NCBI GenBank assembly: GCA_947591155.1
Contig: CANQDA010000036.1
Coordinates: 1 to 35,182 of the forward strand
Source: an uncultured Lachnospiraceae bacterium
GTDB taxonomy: Bacteria > Bacillota > Clostridia > Lachnospirales > Lachnospiraceae
Length of the DNA: 35,182 bases
Direction of reading: 5' to 3'
Part shown: positions 8,061 to 16,151 of the stretch, piece after piece
Numbering within the stretch: position 1 is the stretch's first letter
Layout: the number at the start of each line of letters is the position of its first letter
Notes under the pieces: model-generated
What the model was told of the DNA's origin: nothing
Database searches by the model: none
Seen by the model: the letters and a program-made list of their open reading frames with translations, nothing else
Position numbers and translations under genes: made by a program

Positions 8061-9059
8061 ATGCATATGGCGGATGCTTTGGTTGCACCGGCGGTGGCGG
8101 GCACGATGTATGTCTGCTCCGCGGCGGCGGCAGCCTATTCCATAAAAAAGGTACGGCTGGAGACGGACACGAAGAAGGTCCCGCTGATGGGAGTCATGGG
8201 CGCGTTCGTGTTCGCGACGCAGATGATCAATTTCACGATCCCGGGGACGGGTTCCAGCGGACACTTGTGCGGGGGCATGCTTCTCTCGGCACTGCTCGGA
8301 CCTTACGCGGGATTTCTGACGATGATCGGGGTGCTGCTGATCCAGTGCCTGCTCTTCGCGGACGGCGGCCTTCTGGCGCTCGGCTGCAATATCTGGAACA
8401 TGGCGTTTTACGGCTGCTTCATCGGCGCGCTGCTGATCTGGAAACCGATGATGAAGAAAGGGATGTCGCGGGCGAAGATCATCGTCGCGTCGATCCTCGG
8501 CTGTGTGCTGACGCTGCAGCTCGGCGCGTTTTCCGTCACTTTGGAGACGATGGCCTCTGGCGTCACGGAACTGCCGTTCACCACGTTTGTGGCGACGATG
8601 CAGCCGATCCATCTGGCGATCGGTTTCGTGGAAGGCCTGATCACGGCTGCGGTGCTCGTGTTTGTGTATGAGGCGAGGCCGGAGCTGCTGTTCGGAGCTT
8701 CTCAGGCAGAGCGGAAGGAAGGCAGATTTTCCTTTAAGAAGACGCTCGCGATCCTCGCGGTTGCGGCGGCACTGATCGGCGGTCTGTTGTCGCTCGTGGC
8801 GTCGTCCTTCCCGGATGGGCTGGAGTGGTCGATCGAGCGCATCACCGGTTCGACCGAGCTTGAGGCGGCAGGCGGCGTATATCAGGCGGCGGGCTCCGTA
8901 CAGGAATTCACCTCGCTGCTCCCTGACTACGCGTTCAAAGGTTCGGAGTCTGCACTCGGGACGACGTTCTCCGGCATCGTCGGATGTCTGGTCGTCGTAG
9001 CGCTCTGTGTCGGCGCGTGCTACCTGTTCAAATTTTTCAGGAAGAAAAAGGCAGCATAA
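8061..9059 (+). CDS. cbiM: ECF cobalt transporter substrate-specificity subunit CbiM with a C-terminal PDGLE/CbiN-like domain
   Basis: This 332-residue membrane protein is the Co(II)-binding S component of an energy-coupling-factor transporter. ATG 8061 is the start: AGGAGG (8047-8052) precedes it, and the mature N-terminus must be M-H-M-A-D-A because CbiM/NikM proteins bind the metal through the N-terminal amine and His2. Family motifs include FATQMINFTIPGTGSSGHLCGG and the LGCNIWNMAFYG region with more metal-site residues. Residues 1-220 are the CbiM core. The remainder holds a hydrophobic helix, the PDGLEWSIER motif of the PDGLE domain and a final helix, which replaces the separate cbiN gene. 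A 24-codon frame and cbiQ follow. Cobalt is favoured over nickel by the cobalamin genes nearby. Confidence 0.95.
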   Translation: MHMADALVAPAVAGTMYVCSAAAAAYSIKKVRLETDTKKVPLMGVMGAFVFATQMINFTIPGTGSSGHLCGGMLLSALLGPYAGFLTMIGVLLIQCLLFADGGLLALGCNIWNMAFYGCFIGALLIWKPMMKKGMSRAKIIVASILGCVLTLQLGAFSVTLETMASGVTELPFTTFVATMQPIHLAIGFVEGLITAAVLVFVYEARPELLFGASQAERKEGRFSFKKTLAILAVAAALIGGLLSLVASSFPDGLEWSIERITGSTELEAAGGVYQAAGSVQEFTSLLPDYAFKGSESALGTTFSGIVGCLVVVALCVGACYLFKFFRKKKAA

Positions 9060-9084
9060 ACGCTCTGCAGGAAAAAAGTGCGGC

Positions 9085-9159
9085 ATGAGCAGAACTTTAC
9101 GAAAAGAAAAAGATGTCGTACGCAAAAAATTGATAGAAAGAAAAGATCGGCATGAGTAA
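9085..9159 (+). CDS. Possible 24-residue basic peptide between cbiM and cbiQ
   Basis: ATG 9085 opens a 24-codon frame (Lys/Arg/Glu-rich, no hydrophobic segment) whose TAA overlaps the start region of cbiQ. There is no strong ribosome binding site. The position is where cbiN usually sits, but the peptide is not CbiN. It may only be a by-product, or may help couple translation to cbiQ, whose own binding site is weak. Confidence 0.2.
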   Translation: MSRTLRKEKDVVRKKLIERKDRHE

Positions 9160-9952
9160 AATCGGAAACGCGATCCATGAGATCCATCAGATGGATACCT
9201 TAGCCGCAAGAGACCAGTGGGTGAACCAGATTCACCCGCTGGTTAAATTTGTCTTAACGGTCGGCTACATTATGACGGTGGTATCCTTTCCTAAATATGA
9301 CGTGATCGGACTGGCAGGGATGGTGGTCTACCCGGTCGCACTTTTTTTGCTGTCCGATTTGTCTTTTTGGGACAGCGTCAAGCGCCTGCGGCTGGTGCTT
9401 CCCCTTGTGTGCTTTGTGGGAATTTTGAATCCCTTCTTTGACAGAAATGTCATCCTGATCGGCGGGATCCGCATGAGCGCGGGCATCCTGTCCATGATCA
9501 CGCTGATCCTGAAAGGCGTCTTCAGCGTGCTGGCTTCGTACCTGCTGATCGCGACGACCTCGATCGAAAAGCTCTGCTACGCGTTCCGTCTGCTGCACAT
9601 TCCGAAGGCGATGGTGACGCAGTTCATGCTGACCTACCGCTACATCACGGTTCTGCTCGGCGAGGTGAACCGGATCACGCAGGCTTACTCGCTGCGCGCT
9701 CCAAACCAGAAGGGCGTGCACTTCAAGGTATGGGGCTCGCTCGCCGGACAGCTGCTTCTGCGCAGCATGGACCGGGCGGAGGACGTGTACGAAAGTATGC
9801 TGCTGCGCGGCTATCAGGGGGATTACGGCTACATGCGGGAGCGCATTGCCATGCGATGGCAGGATGTGGTATATTTGGCAGTGTGGGCAGGACTGTTCGC
9901 GCTGTTCCGGCTGTGCCCGGTGATGTTGGTGATCGGAGGATTATTTATATGA
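9152..9952 (+). CDS. cbiQ: ECF cobalt transporter transmembrane coupling subunit CbiQ
   Basis: This 266-residue T component connects CbiM with the CbiO ATPases. It shows the expected hydrophobic helices (about residues 30-125 and at the C-terminus) and the cytoplasmic coupling helices with the A-x-R/G-type motifs. One of these is around SLRAPNQK (about residue 180); the second, SMDRAEDVYESMLLRGY at about 204-220, contacts the ATPase grooves. ATG 9152 follows a weak GAAAG-type site. The stop overlaps the cbiO start (ATGA), so cbiQ and cbiO are translationally coupled. Confidence 0.93.
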   Translation: MSKIGNAIHEIHQMDTLAARDQWVNQIHPLVKFVLTVGYIMTVVSFPKYDVIGLAGMVVYPVALFLLSDLSFWDSVKRLRLVLPLVCFVGILNPFFDRNVILIGGIRMSAGILSMITLILKGVFSVLASYLLIATTSIEKLCYAFRLLHIPKAMVTQFMLTYRYITVLLGEVNRITQAYSLRAPNQKGVHFKVWGSLAGQLLLRSMDRAEDVYESMLLRGYQGDYGYMRERIAMRWQDVVYLAVWAGLFALFRLCPVMLVIGGLFI

Positions 9953-10692
9953 GTCATATACACATAGACGTTGAGAATGTAGATTTTGCATACGAGAACG
10001 GGAAACCGATTCTGACGGACGTCTCGTTTCACGCGGCGGAGAACGACTCCATCGGTCTGATCGGAGCGAACGGCGTGGGAAAGTCCACCTTGCTGAAGCT
10101 GCTCGTGGGTCTGAACCTGAACTACGAGGGCTCGATCCGGGTGATGGACATTCCGGTGGAGAAGCAGACACTCTCGCAGGTGCGCTCCCGGATCGGCTAT
10201 GTGTTTCAGGATTCGGACAGCCAGCTCTTCATGACGACGGCGTATGAGGACATAGCCTTCGCACCCAGGAATTACGGACTGCCGGAGGATGAGGTGCAAA
10301 AGCGCGTGGAGCATGCGCTGCGCATGACGGGGATCGAACATTTGAGGGATAAGCAGATCTACAAGATGTCCGGTGGGGAGAAGAAACTGGTGTCGATCGC
10401 GACGATTCTGTCCATGACGCCGGATATCATCCTGATGGACGAGCCCTCGATCGCGCTTGATCCGCGCAACCGCAGAAATCTGATCCGCATTCTGAATTCC
10501 TTCGAGCACCTGAAGATCATCGCGTCCCACGATCTGGATATGATCCTGGACACCTGCAGGCGCACGATTCTCATGTCGGATGGAAAGATCATCCGCGACG
10601 GGGAGACAAAGGAAATTCTCTCGGATCGGAAGCTTCTGGAGGACAACGGACTGGAGCTTCCGCTGTGCATGCAGAGACCGGCGGATAAATGA
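9949..10692 (+). CDS. cbiO: ECF cobalt transporter ATP-binding subunit CbiO
   Basis: This 247-residue ABC ATPase powers cobalt uptake with CbiM and CbiQ; a single gene implies a homodimer. Visible motifs are Walker A GANGVGKST (about residues 38-46), Q-loop YVFQDSDSQLF, signature MSGGEKK, Walker B IILMDEP and the H-loop ASHDLD. The SDSQLF stretch after the Q-loop glutamine is typical of ECF ATPases. The start is ATG 9949 with GGAGG (9935-9939) 9 bases upstream; longer readings of the frame into cbiQ are not real. Confidence 0.95.
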   Translation: MSHIHIDVENVDFAYENGKPILTDVSFHAAENDSIGLIGANGVGKSTLLKLLVGLNLNYEGSIRVMDIPVEKQTLSQVRSRIGYVFQDSDSQLFMTTAYEDIAFAPRNYGLPEDEVQKRVEHALRMTGIEHLRDKQIYKMSGGEKKLVSIATILSMTPDIILMDEPSIALDPRNRRNLIRILNSFEHLKIIASHDLDMILDTCRRTILMSDGKIIRDGETKEILSDRKLLEDNGLELPLCMQRPADK

Positions 10693-10832
10693 AAAAGAAG
10701 TACGAGAGCAATGAGCAGGGTAAGGCTTTGGCCGTGTGCAAAGACTTGCAGATGAATCTGCGTACATCAGGGCAGACAGGCACAGAGAACAGCAGAGGGA
10801 AAATAGACTCACGCGCAGGAGGATGTTGACAG

Positions 10833-13460
10833 ATGAATGGGAAAAAGGTGCCCGCGCACATCGAGGTGCGAGGAGCGAAGGTGCACAATCTGAAAAATAT
10901 CGACGTGGATATCCCGCTGAATCAGGTGGTCGGGATCGCCGGAGTCTCGGGCTCCGGGAAGTCGTCGCTCGCGCTGGGCGTTCTGTATGCGGAGGGCTCC
11001 AGACGCTATCTGGAGTCTCTGTCTACCTACACGAGACGGCGCATGACACAGGCCGAGAAAGCGCAGGTGGACGAGGTGCTGTATGTTCCGGCGTCCCTGG
11101 CGCTGCGACAGAGGCCGGGCGTGCCGGGGATCCGCAGCACGTTCGGGACAGGCACGGAGCTTCTGAACAGCCTGCGGCTGATGTACTCGCGGCTCGGCTC
11201 GCACCGCTGTCCGAACGGTCATTACGTGCCGCCTTCGATGAACGTGGCTGCGGAGCGGGAACTGGTCTGCCCGGAGTGCGGGGAACATTTCTACGGACCG
11301 GGCGCGGAGGATCTGGCGTTTAATTCCACGGGCGCCTGCCGCTGCTGTGACGGGACCGGGACGGTGCGCACGGTGGACGAGTCCACGTTGGTGCCGGATG
11401 ATACACTCACGATCGATGAGGGCGCGGTCGCGCCGTGGCAGACGCTGATGTGGTCGCTGATGAAGGATATTGCACGCGATCATCTGGGCGTCCGGACGGA
11501 TGTGCCGTTCCGCGAATTGAGTGACCGGGAGAAGGAGGCCGTGCTCCACGGCGAGGCGAAGAAGTATCATCTGCTCTATCACAATGAGAAGACGAACACG
11601 GCCGGAGAGATGGACTTCACCTACTATAACGCGGTTTACACGGTCGAGAATGCACTCTCCCATGTGAAGGACGAGAAGGGCATGAAGCGCGTGGAGAAGT
11701 TCCTGAAGGTCGGCCCCTGTCCGGAGTGCGGCGGCAGCAGGCTTTCGGATGCGGCGCGCGCGCCGAGGCTGCGAGGGATCTCGCTGGCCGACGCATGCCG
11801 GATGACGCTCGCGGATCTGATCGACTGGGTGGACGGCGTGCCGGGGTCGCTCCCGGAGGAGATGCGTCCGATGGCGGCGAGCATCTGTGAGTCTTTCCAA
11901 CACGCAGCGAAGCGGCTCATGGATCTGGGACTTTCCTACCTGACGCTCGACCGTGAGGCGTCGACGCTCTCCACCGGGGAGCGCCAGCGGATGCAGCTGG
12001 CCCGCGCGGTGCGCAACCGGACGACGGGCGTGCTTTACGTGCTGGACGAGCCGTCCATCGGACTCCATCCCGCGAATCTCGAGGGCGTGACGGGCGTGAT
12101 GGACGATCTGATCGCGGACGGAAATTCGGTCATTCTGGTGGATCACGACACGAGCATCCTCTCGCATGCGGACTGGTTGATCGAGCTCGGGCCGGAGGCA
12201 GGAGCGGGCGGCGGCACGGTCATCGCCGAGGGGACGGTCTCGGAGATCGAGCGAAACCCGGCTTCCCGCATCGGGGGATTTCTGTCCGGGAAGTCTGTGA
12301 TCGACCAGCGGCGGAAGCTGTCGCCGGAAGAGTTGTTTGCTCTCGGGACCATTCATCTGTCCACGTCGCAGATCCACACGGTACAGCCGCTCGAAGCAGA
12401 TTTCCCGAAGGGACGGATGATCTGCGTCACCGGGGTGTCCGGCTCCGGGAAGACGACGATGATTTTGGAGAGCCTGATCCCGGCTCTGGACGCGATGATA
12501 AAGGAAGAAAAGCTGCCGGGGCATGTGAAGTCAGTCGCCGCGGAGGATATTCACCATGTCAAGCTGATCGACGCCACGCCGATCGGCATCAACGTGCGCT
12601 CCACGGTGGCCACCTATGCCGATGTTCACGACGAGCTGCGCAAGGTCTACGCGCGGACCGCGGACGCGAAGAGCAGGGGCTACAAGGCGGGCGATTTCTC
12701 CTACAACACAGGAAAGCTGCGCTGTCCGCTCTGCGACGGAACGGGTTCGATCAGTCTGGACGTTCAGTTTTTGCCGGACGTGGATATTCCCTGCCCGGAT
12801 TGCCGTGGCTCGCGCTACGCGAAGGACGCGTATCTGGTGAGGCGGGTTCCAAAGATGTTGGAAAGACGTGCAGACAGAAAACAGGCTAAGATTCAGGAAA
12901 ATACGGAAAAACGCCAGAAGACTGATAATCTGGAGATCATTCAGGAAGATATCCGGGGAAAGCAGCCTGAGAGGGCTCTGGAAAGACACGCGGACGGCTA
13001 TTCATTACCGGAATTGATGGACATGAGCATAGACGAGGCTCTGTCCGTCTGCGCCGATCTTCCAAATGTGCAGCGGAAGCTGCAGGTGCTGCATGATCTC
13101 GGACTCGGCTATCTAACGCTCGGCGAGGAGACGCCGAGCCTGTCGGGAGGAGAGGCGCAGCGTCTGAAACTTGCGAGCGAGATGGGCAGAGGGCAGGAGG
13201 ACTCCGTGTTTGTGTTCGACGAGCCGACGATCGGTCTGCACCCGTTGGATGTGCAGACGCTCCTCGCCGTGTTCCGCCATTTGACCGACAACGGGGCGAC
13301 GGTGATCGTGATCGAGCACGACCTCGATGTGATCCGCAACTCGGACTATTGCATCGACATGGGACCGGGCGGCGGCGTCCACGGCGGCCGGATCGTGGCG
13401 TGCGGGACGCCGGAGGGGATCCGGGCGAACCATGAGAGCGTCACCGGCCGATATCTGTGA
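10833..13460 (+). CDS. UvrA-like ABC ATPase lacking the UvrB-binding region
   Basis: This 875-residue protein has the tandem ABC architecture of excinuclease subunit A. Walker A motifs GVSGSGKSS (about residue 37) and GVSGSGKTT (about 533), signatures LSTGERQR and LSGGEAQR, and Walker B motifs VLDEPSIGLHP and VFDEPTIGLHP are all present. So are zinc-binding CxxC pairs, including CPLCDGTG and CPDCRGSR. Canonical UvrA is about 940 residues. Here the segment between the first signature-domain start and CRCCDGTG is much shorter and holds a small CPNGH/CPECG module in place of the UvrB-binding domain. A charged Lys/Glu/Arg-rich insert of about 45 residues sits after CPDCRGSRY (about 12853-12998). 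It is probably a UvrA paralogue of the drug-tolerance/DNA-surveillance type, not the repair UvrA. AGGAGGATG precedes the ATG, 140 bases after cbiO, with no terminator between them. Confidence 0.85.
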   Translation: MNGKKVPAHIEVRGAKVHNLKNIDVDIPLNQVVGIAGVSGSGKSSLALGVLYAEGSRRYLESLSTYTRRRMTQAEKAQVDEVLYVPASLALRQRPGVPGIRSTFGTGTELLNSLRLMYSRLGSHRCPNGHYVPPSMNVAAERELVCPECGEHFYGPGAEDLAFNSTGACRCCDGTGTVRTVDESTLVPDDTLTIDEGAVAPWQTLMWSLMKDIARDHLGVRTDVPFRELSDREKEAVLHGEAKKYHLLYHNEKTNTAGEMDFTYYNAVYTVENALSHVKDEKGMKRVEKFLKVGPCPECGGSRLSDAARAPRLRGISLADACRMTLADLIDWVDGVPGSLPEEMRPMAASICESFQHAAKRLMDLGLSYLTLDREASTLSTGERQRMQLARAVRNRTTGVLYVLDEPSIGLHPANLEGVTGVMDDLIADGNSVILVDHDTSILSHADWLIELGPEAGAGGGTVIAEGTVSEIERNPASRIGGFLSGKSVIDQRRKLSPEELFALGTIHLSTSQIHTVQPLEADFPKGRMICVTGVSGSGKTTMILESLIPALDAMIKEEKLPGHVKSVAAEDIHHVKLIDATPIGINVRSTVATYADVHDELRKVYARTADAKSRGYKAGDFSYNTGKLRCPLCDGTGSISLDVQFLPDVDIPCPDCRGSRYAKDAYLVRRVPKMLERRADRKQAKIQENTEKRQKTDNLEIIQEDIRGKQPERALERHADGYSLPELMDMSIDEALSVCADLPNVQRKLQVLHDLGLGYLTLGEETPSLSGGEAQRLKLASEMGRGQEDSVFVFDEPTIGLHPLDVQTLLAVFRHLTDNGATVIVIEHDLDVIRNSDYCIDMGPGGGVHGGRIVACGTPEGIRANHESVTGRYL

Positions 13461-13611
13461 AAACTGCCGGATAATTTGGAAAGATAAAAATTCTGAAGAA
13501 GGATCCACAAGTCAGACGGTGTACTCTGAAGTGGAATCCGGGCGGACATTTTGCTGATTCAGCACAGAGGCTGGCGAAGGGAGTCAGGTGGGTGTGCAAG
13601 GATTAAATATC

Positions 13612-13640
13612 TTGACTTTTCACTTCCTGTCGGCTAAGAT
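13612..13640 (+). promoter_or_regulatory. Promoter driving the riboswitch-controlled cbi operon
   Basis: -35 TTGACT (13612-13617) and -10 TAAGAT (13635-13640) are separated by 17 bases, placing transcription start shortly before the cobalamin aptamer. Confidence 0.75.
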
Positions 13641-13664
13641 ACCATCAGAACTTAAGAAAAATAC

Positions 13665-13825
13665 ATCGGTTGTGAGTGCCGCAATCCGCGGTCAAAAGGA
13701 AAACAGGTGCAAGGCCTGTGCTGTCCCGCAACTGTAAACAGGGAGTCTTTCGCAGACAATCCACTGGGCGATCGGGAAGGGATGCGAAAGGCGGTGATCT
13801 GTGAGCCAGGAAGCCTGCTCACGAC
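13665..13825 (+). promoter_or_regulatory. Cobalamin riboswitch (aptamer 1) upstream of cbiD
   Basis: The conserved cobalamin-aptamer blocks appear in order. They are AAAAGGAAAACAGGTGCAAG with CCTG (P3/P4 region), the CTGTCCCGCAACTGTAA block, the CCACTGGG block, a GGGAAGGGATGCGAAAGG block, and the B12 box GAGCCAGGAAGCCTGC closed by GTGAGC/GCTCAC. High cobalamin should favour the downstream terminator, reducing expression of cbiD through cbiC. Confidence 0.95.
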
Positions 13826-13921
13826 TTATTATCATTGATGTCACGAGGTATGACAGGATAATAGATCGGTTACAGATTTTCCTGAATTTTATGGGTGTTT
13901 TAATCGGGGATTTTTGCAGGC

Positions 13922-13951
13922 GTCCTGTCTCTTCGGAGGCAGGATTTTTTG
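13922..13951 (+). terminator. Riboswitch-linked terminator before cbiD
   Basis: TCCTGTCT pairs with AGGCAGGA around a CTTCGG-type loop and is followed by a run of six T. It lies between aptamer 1 and cbiD, so it is the likely expression platform; the antiterminator partner was not worked out. Confidence 0.85.
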
Positions 13952-14031
13952 TGTGACGGAAAGGACTATGATATGCTAAAACGCGGGTCCGTTCCTGAAG
14001 CGCGTTTATTGACAGAAGACGGTGAGTTTTT

Positions 14032-15189
14032 ATGGGAAAGACCGGGCTTGAGACGACCTATGTTCTGAAAAATAATAAGAGGCTGCGCTGCGGTTACACG
14101 ACCGGTTCCTGCGCGGCCGCGGCGGCGAAGGCGGCGGCAATCATGCTTTTTTCCGGCTGTGTGCAGCGGGAGGTCTCGCTGATGACGCCGAGGGGGATTC
14201 TGCTGTGTCTGGAGATTCTGGATGCACGGTTCGAAAACGGGCGGGCTTCGTGCGCAGTGCGCAAGGACGGTGGAGACGATCCGGATGCGACCAACGGACT
14301 CCTGGTGTACGCGGCGGTGACATGCTCCGAGGAGCCTGATATTTTGATTGATGGAGGCGAGGGCGTCGGGCGGGTGACGCGAAAGGGTCTGCAGCAGCCG
14401 GTCGGCGCTGCGGCGATCAACGAGGTGCCGCGGCAGATGATTCGCGAGGCGGTGGAGGAGGTTTGCCGGGACTTCGAGTATCGGGGAGGGATGAAAGTCG
14501 TTATTTCCGTGCCGGGAGGAGCGGAGGCAGCCAAAAAAACTTTCAACCCGCGACTCGGAATCGAGGGCGGCATTTCGATTCTCGGAACCAGCGGGATCGT
14601 CGTGCCGATGAGCGAGGAGGCGCTGCTTTCAAGCATCCGGTTGGAGATGGAGATGCATAAGGCGAACGGGCGTAAGTATCTGATTCTCACTCCGGGAAAT
14701 TATGGGGAGGCGTTCGCGGGAAACGAGCTGCATGTAGACCTGTCGAACGCCATGAAATGCAGCAATTATGTGGGACAGACGCTGGACATGGCGGTCGAGC
14801 TTGAGATGAAGGGCATTCTGTTCGTGGCGCACATCGGGAAGTTTATCAAGGTGGCCGGCGGGATCATGAATACGCATTCACGGGAAGCGGACGCCCGGGC
14901 GGAGTTGATGGCGGCGTTTGCGCTGCGCGCCGGGGCGGATCGGGAGACGGCGTGCCGCATCCTTGAGACCGAGACGACCGACGAGGCGCTGGGGATCCTG
15001 AAGAAGGCAGGATTTTTGCGTCAGGCGATGGAGCTGGCCGCGGAGCGGGCGCGGTATTATCTGCAGCATCGGGTCGGAGGTTCTCTGCAGACAGAGGCGA
15101 TCCTGTTTTCTACGGAGTTCGGTCATCTGGCGCAGACAGCGGGGGCGGAGGAGCTTCTGCGGACGATCCGCGGGTCTGCACAGGAGTGA
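14032..15189 (+). CDS. cbiD: Cobalt-precorrin-5B C1-methyltransferase
   Basis: CbiD adds the C1 methyl group from S-adenosylmethionine in the anaerobic cobalamin route. The 385-residue length and the N-terminal signature LRCGYTTGSCAAAAAKAA (about residues 18-35) are diagnostic. Other family features are the VTRKGLQQPVG, NPRLGIEGGISILGTSG and HIGKFIKVAGGIMNTHS stretches. ATG 14032 has GGTGAG (14021-14026) upstream. It is the first gene after the cobalamin riboswitch and terminator. Confidence 0.97.
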   Translation: MGKTGLETTYVLKNNKRLRCGYTTGSCAAAAAKAAAIMLFSGCVQREVSLMTPRGILLCLEILDARFENGRASCAVRKDGGDDPDATNGLLVYAAVTCSEEPDILIDGGEGVGRVTRKGLQQPVGAAAINEVPRQMIREAVEEVCRDFEYRGGMKVVISVPGGAEAAKKTFNPRLGIEGGISILGTSGIVVPMSEEALLSSIRLEMEMHKANGRKYLILTPGNYGEAFAGNELHVDLSNAMKCSNYVGQTLDMAVELEMKGILFVAHIGKFIKVAGGIMNTHSREADARAELMAAFALRAGADRETACRILETETTDEALGILKKAGFLRQAMELAAERARYYLQHRVGGSLQTEAILFSTEFGHLAQTAGAEELLRTIRGSAQE

Positions 15190-15357
15190 CAGAAATGCCG
15201 TGAACAGAAATTGCTCCGGCGCTATGGGGGGGACAGATGGTTCACATGCTCATGCCGGGAGTGCTGTGAACGGGATCGTTCAAATGACGGCTCTTTGAAT
15301 TTTGGAATACGGCGTCAGAATATCAACACGAAAACAAGAAAAATGAGAGGGAAAAAC

Positions 15358-16119
15358 ATGGTACATTTTGTGGGGGCGGGATCCGGCGCGCCGGATCTGA
15401 TCACGCTGCGGGGTATGCGTTACCTTCAGGGGGCGGATGTGATCGTCTATGCGGGGTCGCTGGTGAATCCGCAGCTTCTGGATTACAGGAAGCCGGACTG
15501 CGAGGTCTACAACAGCGCGAAGATGACATTGGAAGAAGTGCTGGAGGTGCTGCGGGAGGCTGAGGCATCGGGGAAGACATCCGTGCGCCTGCACACCGGA
15601 GATCCCTGTCTCTACGGGGCGATCCGCGAGCAGATGGACGTGCTGGACGAGGAGGGAATCGCCTACGATTACTGTCCGGGCGTCAGCTCTTTCTGCGGCG
15701 CGGCGTCGGCGCTGAATCTCGAATATACGCTTCCGGACGTCTCGCAGAGTGTGATCATCACGCGCATGGCGGGGCGGACGCCGGTGCCGGAGCGGGAGGA
15801 GATCGCCTCCTTTGCCGCGCATCACGCGACGATGGTGATCTTTCTGAGCACAGGGATGCTGGACGAGCTTTCGAAGCGCCTGATCGCGGGCGGATATGAG
15901 CCGGAGACCCCGGCGGCCATCGTCTACAAGGCAACCTGGGAGGACGAACGATCCTTTGTCTGTACGGTCGACACGCTTGCGGAGACGGCGAAGCGCAATC
16001 AGATCACGAAGACGGCGCTGATCATCGTCGGGGATGTGGTCAGCCACGGCAGCTACCGCAGGTCGGACCTGTACAATCCGGCGTTTACCACGGAATTCCG
16101 GGAGGGAAGACCGATCTGA
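15358..16119 (+). CDS. cbiF: Cobalt-precorrin-4 C11-methyltransferase
   Basis: This 253-residue tetrapyrrole methylase (CbiF/CobM) transfers a methyl group to C11. It has the N-terminal VHFVGAGSGAPDLITLRG loop of the SAM-dependent precorrin methylases, the AGSLVNP motif, RLHTGDPCLYGAIREQ and the YCPGVSSFCGAASAL segment typical of CbiF. The start is ATG 15358, preceded by GAGAGGG; an ATG at 15343 would add five residues and a start at 15211 has no support. About 170 bases separate it from cbiD, with no obvious terminator. Confidence 0.96.
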   Translation: MVHFVGAGSGAPDLITLRGMRYLQGADVIVYAGSLVNPQLLDYRKPDCEVYNSAKMTLEEVLEVLREAEASGKTSVRLHTGDPCLYGAIREQMDVLDEEGIAYDYCPGVSSFCGAASALNLEYTLPDVSQSVIITRMAGRTPVPEREEIASFAAHHATMVIFLSTGMLDELSKRLIAGGYEPETPAAIVYKATWEDERSFVCTVDTLAETAKRNQITKTALIIVGDVVSHGSYRRSDLYNPAFTTEFREGRPI

Positions 16120-16151
16120 GAATAGGGATATAGAGGATAAGGATATAGAGA

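Noticed and set aside
10809..12524. 571-codon minus-strand frame opposite the UvrA-like gene
   Set aside because: It is an Arg/His/Gln-rich shadow of a high-GC gene on the plus strand with no motif or translation signals.
13461..13560. Inverted repeat GGATCCAC...GTGGAATCC after the UvrA-like gene as a terminator
   Set aside because: The stem is imperfect with a long loop and no T-tract follows.
13974..14069. 31-codon leader-like frame overlapping the cbiD start
   Set aside because: No ribosome binding site and no regulatory codon pattern; control is explained by the cobalamin riboswitch and terminator.
15211..15357. N-terminal extension of cbiF
   Set aside because: The added residues are not part of the methylase family and the family N-terminus begins at ATG 15358 behind GAGAGGG.
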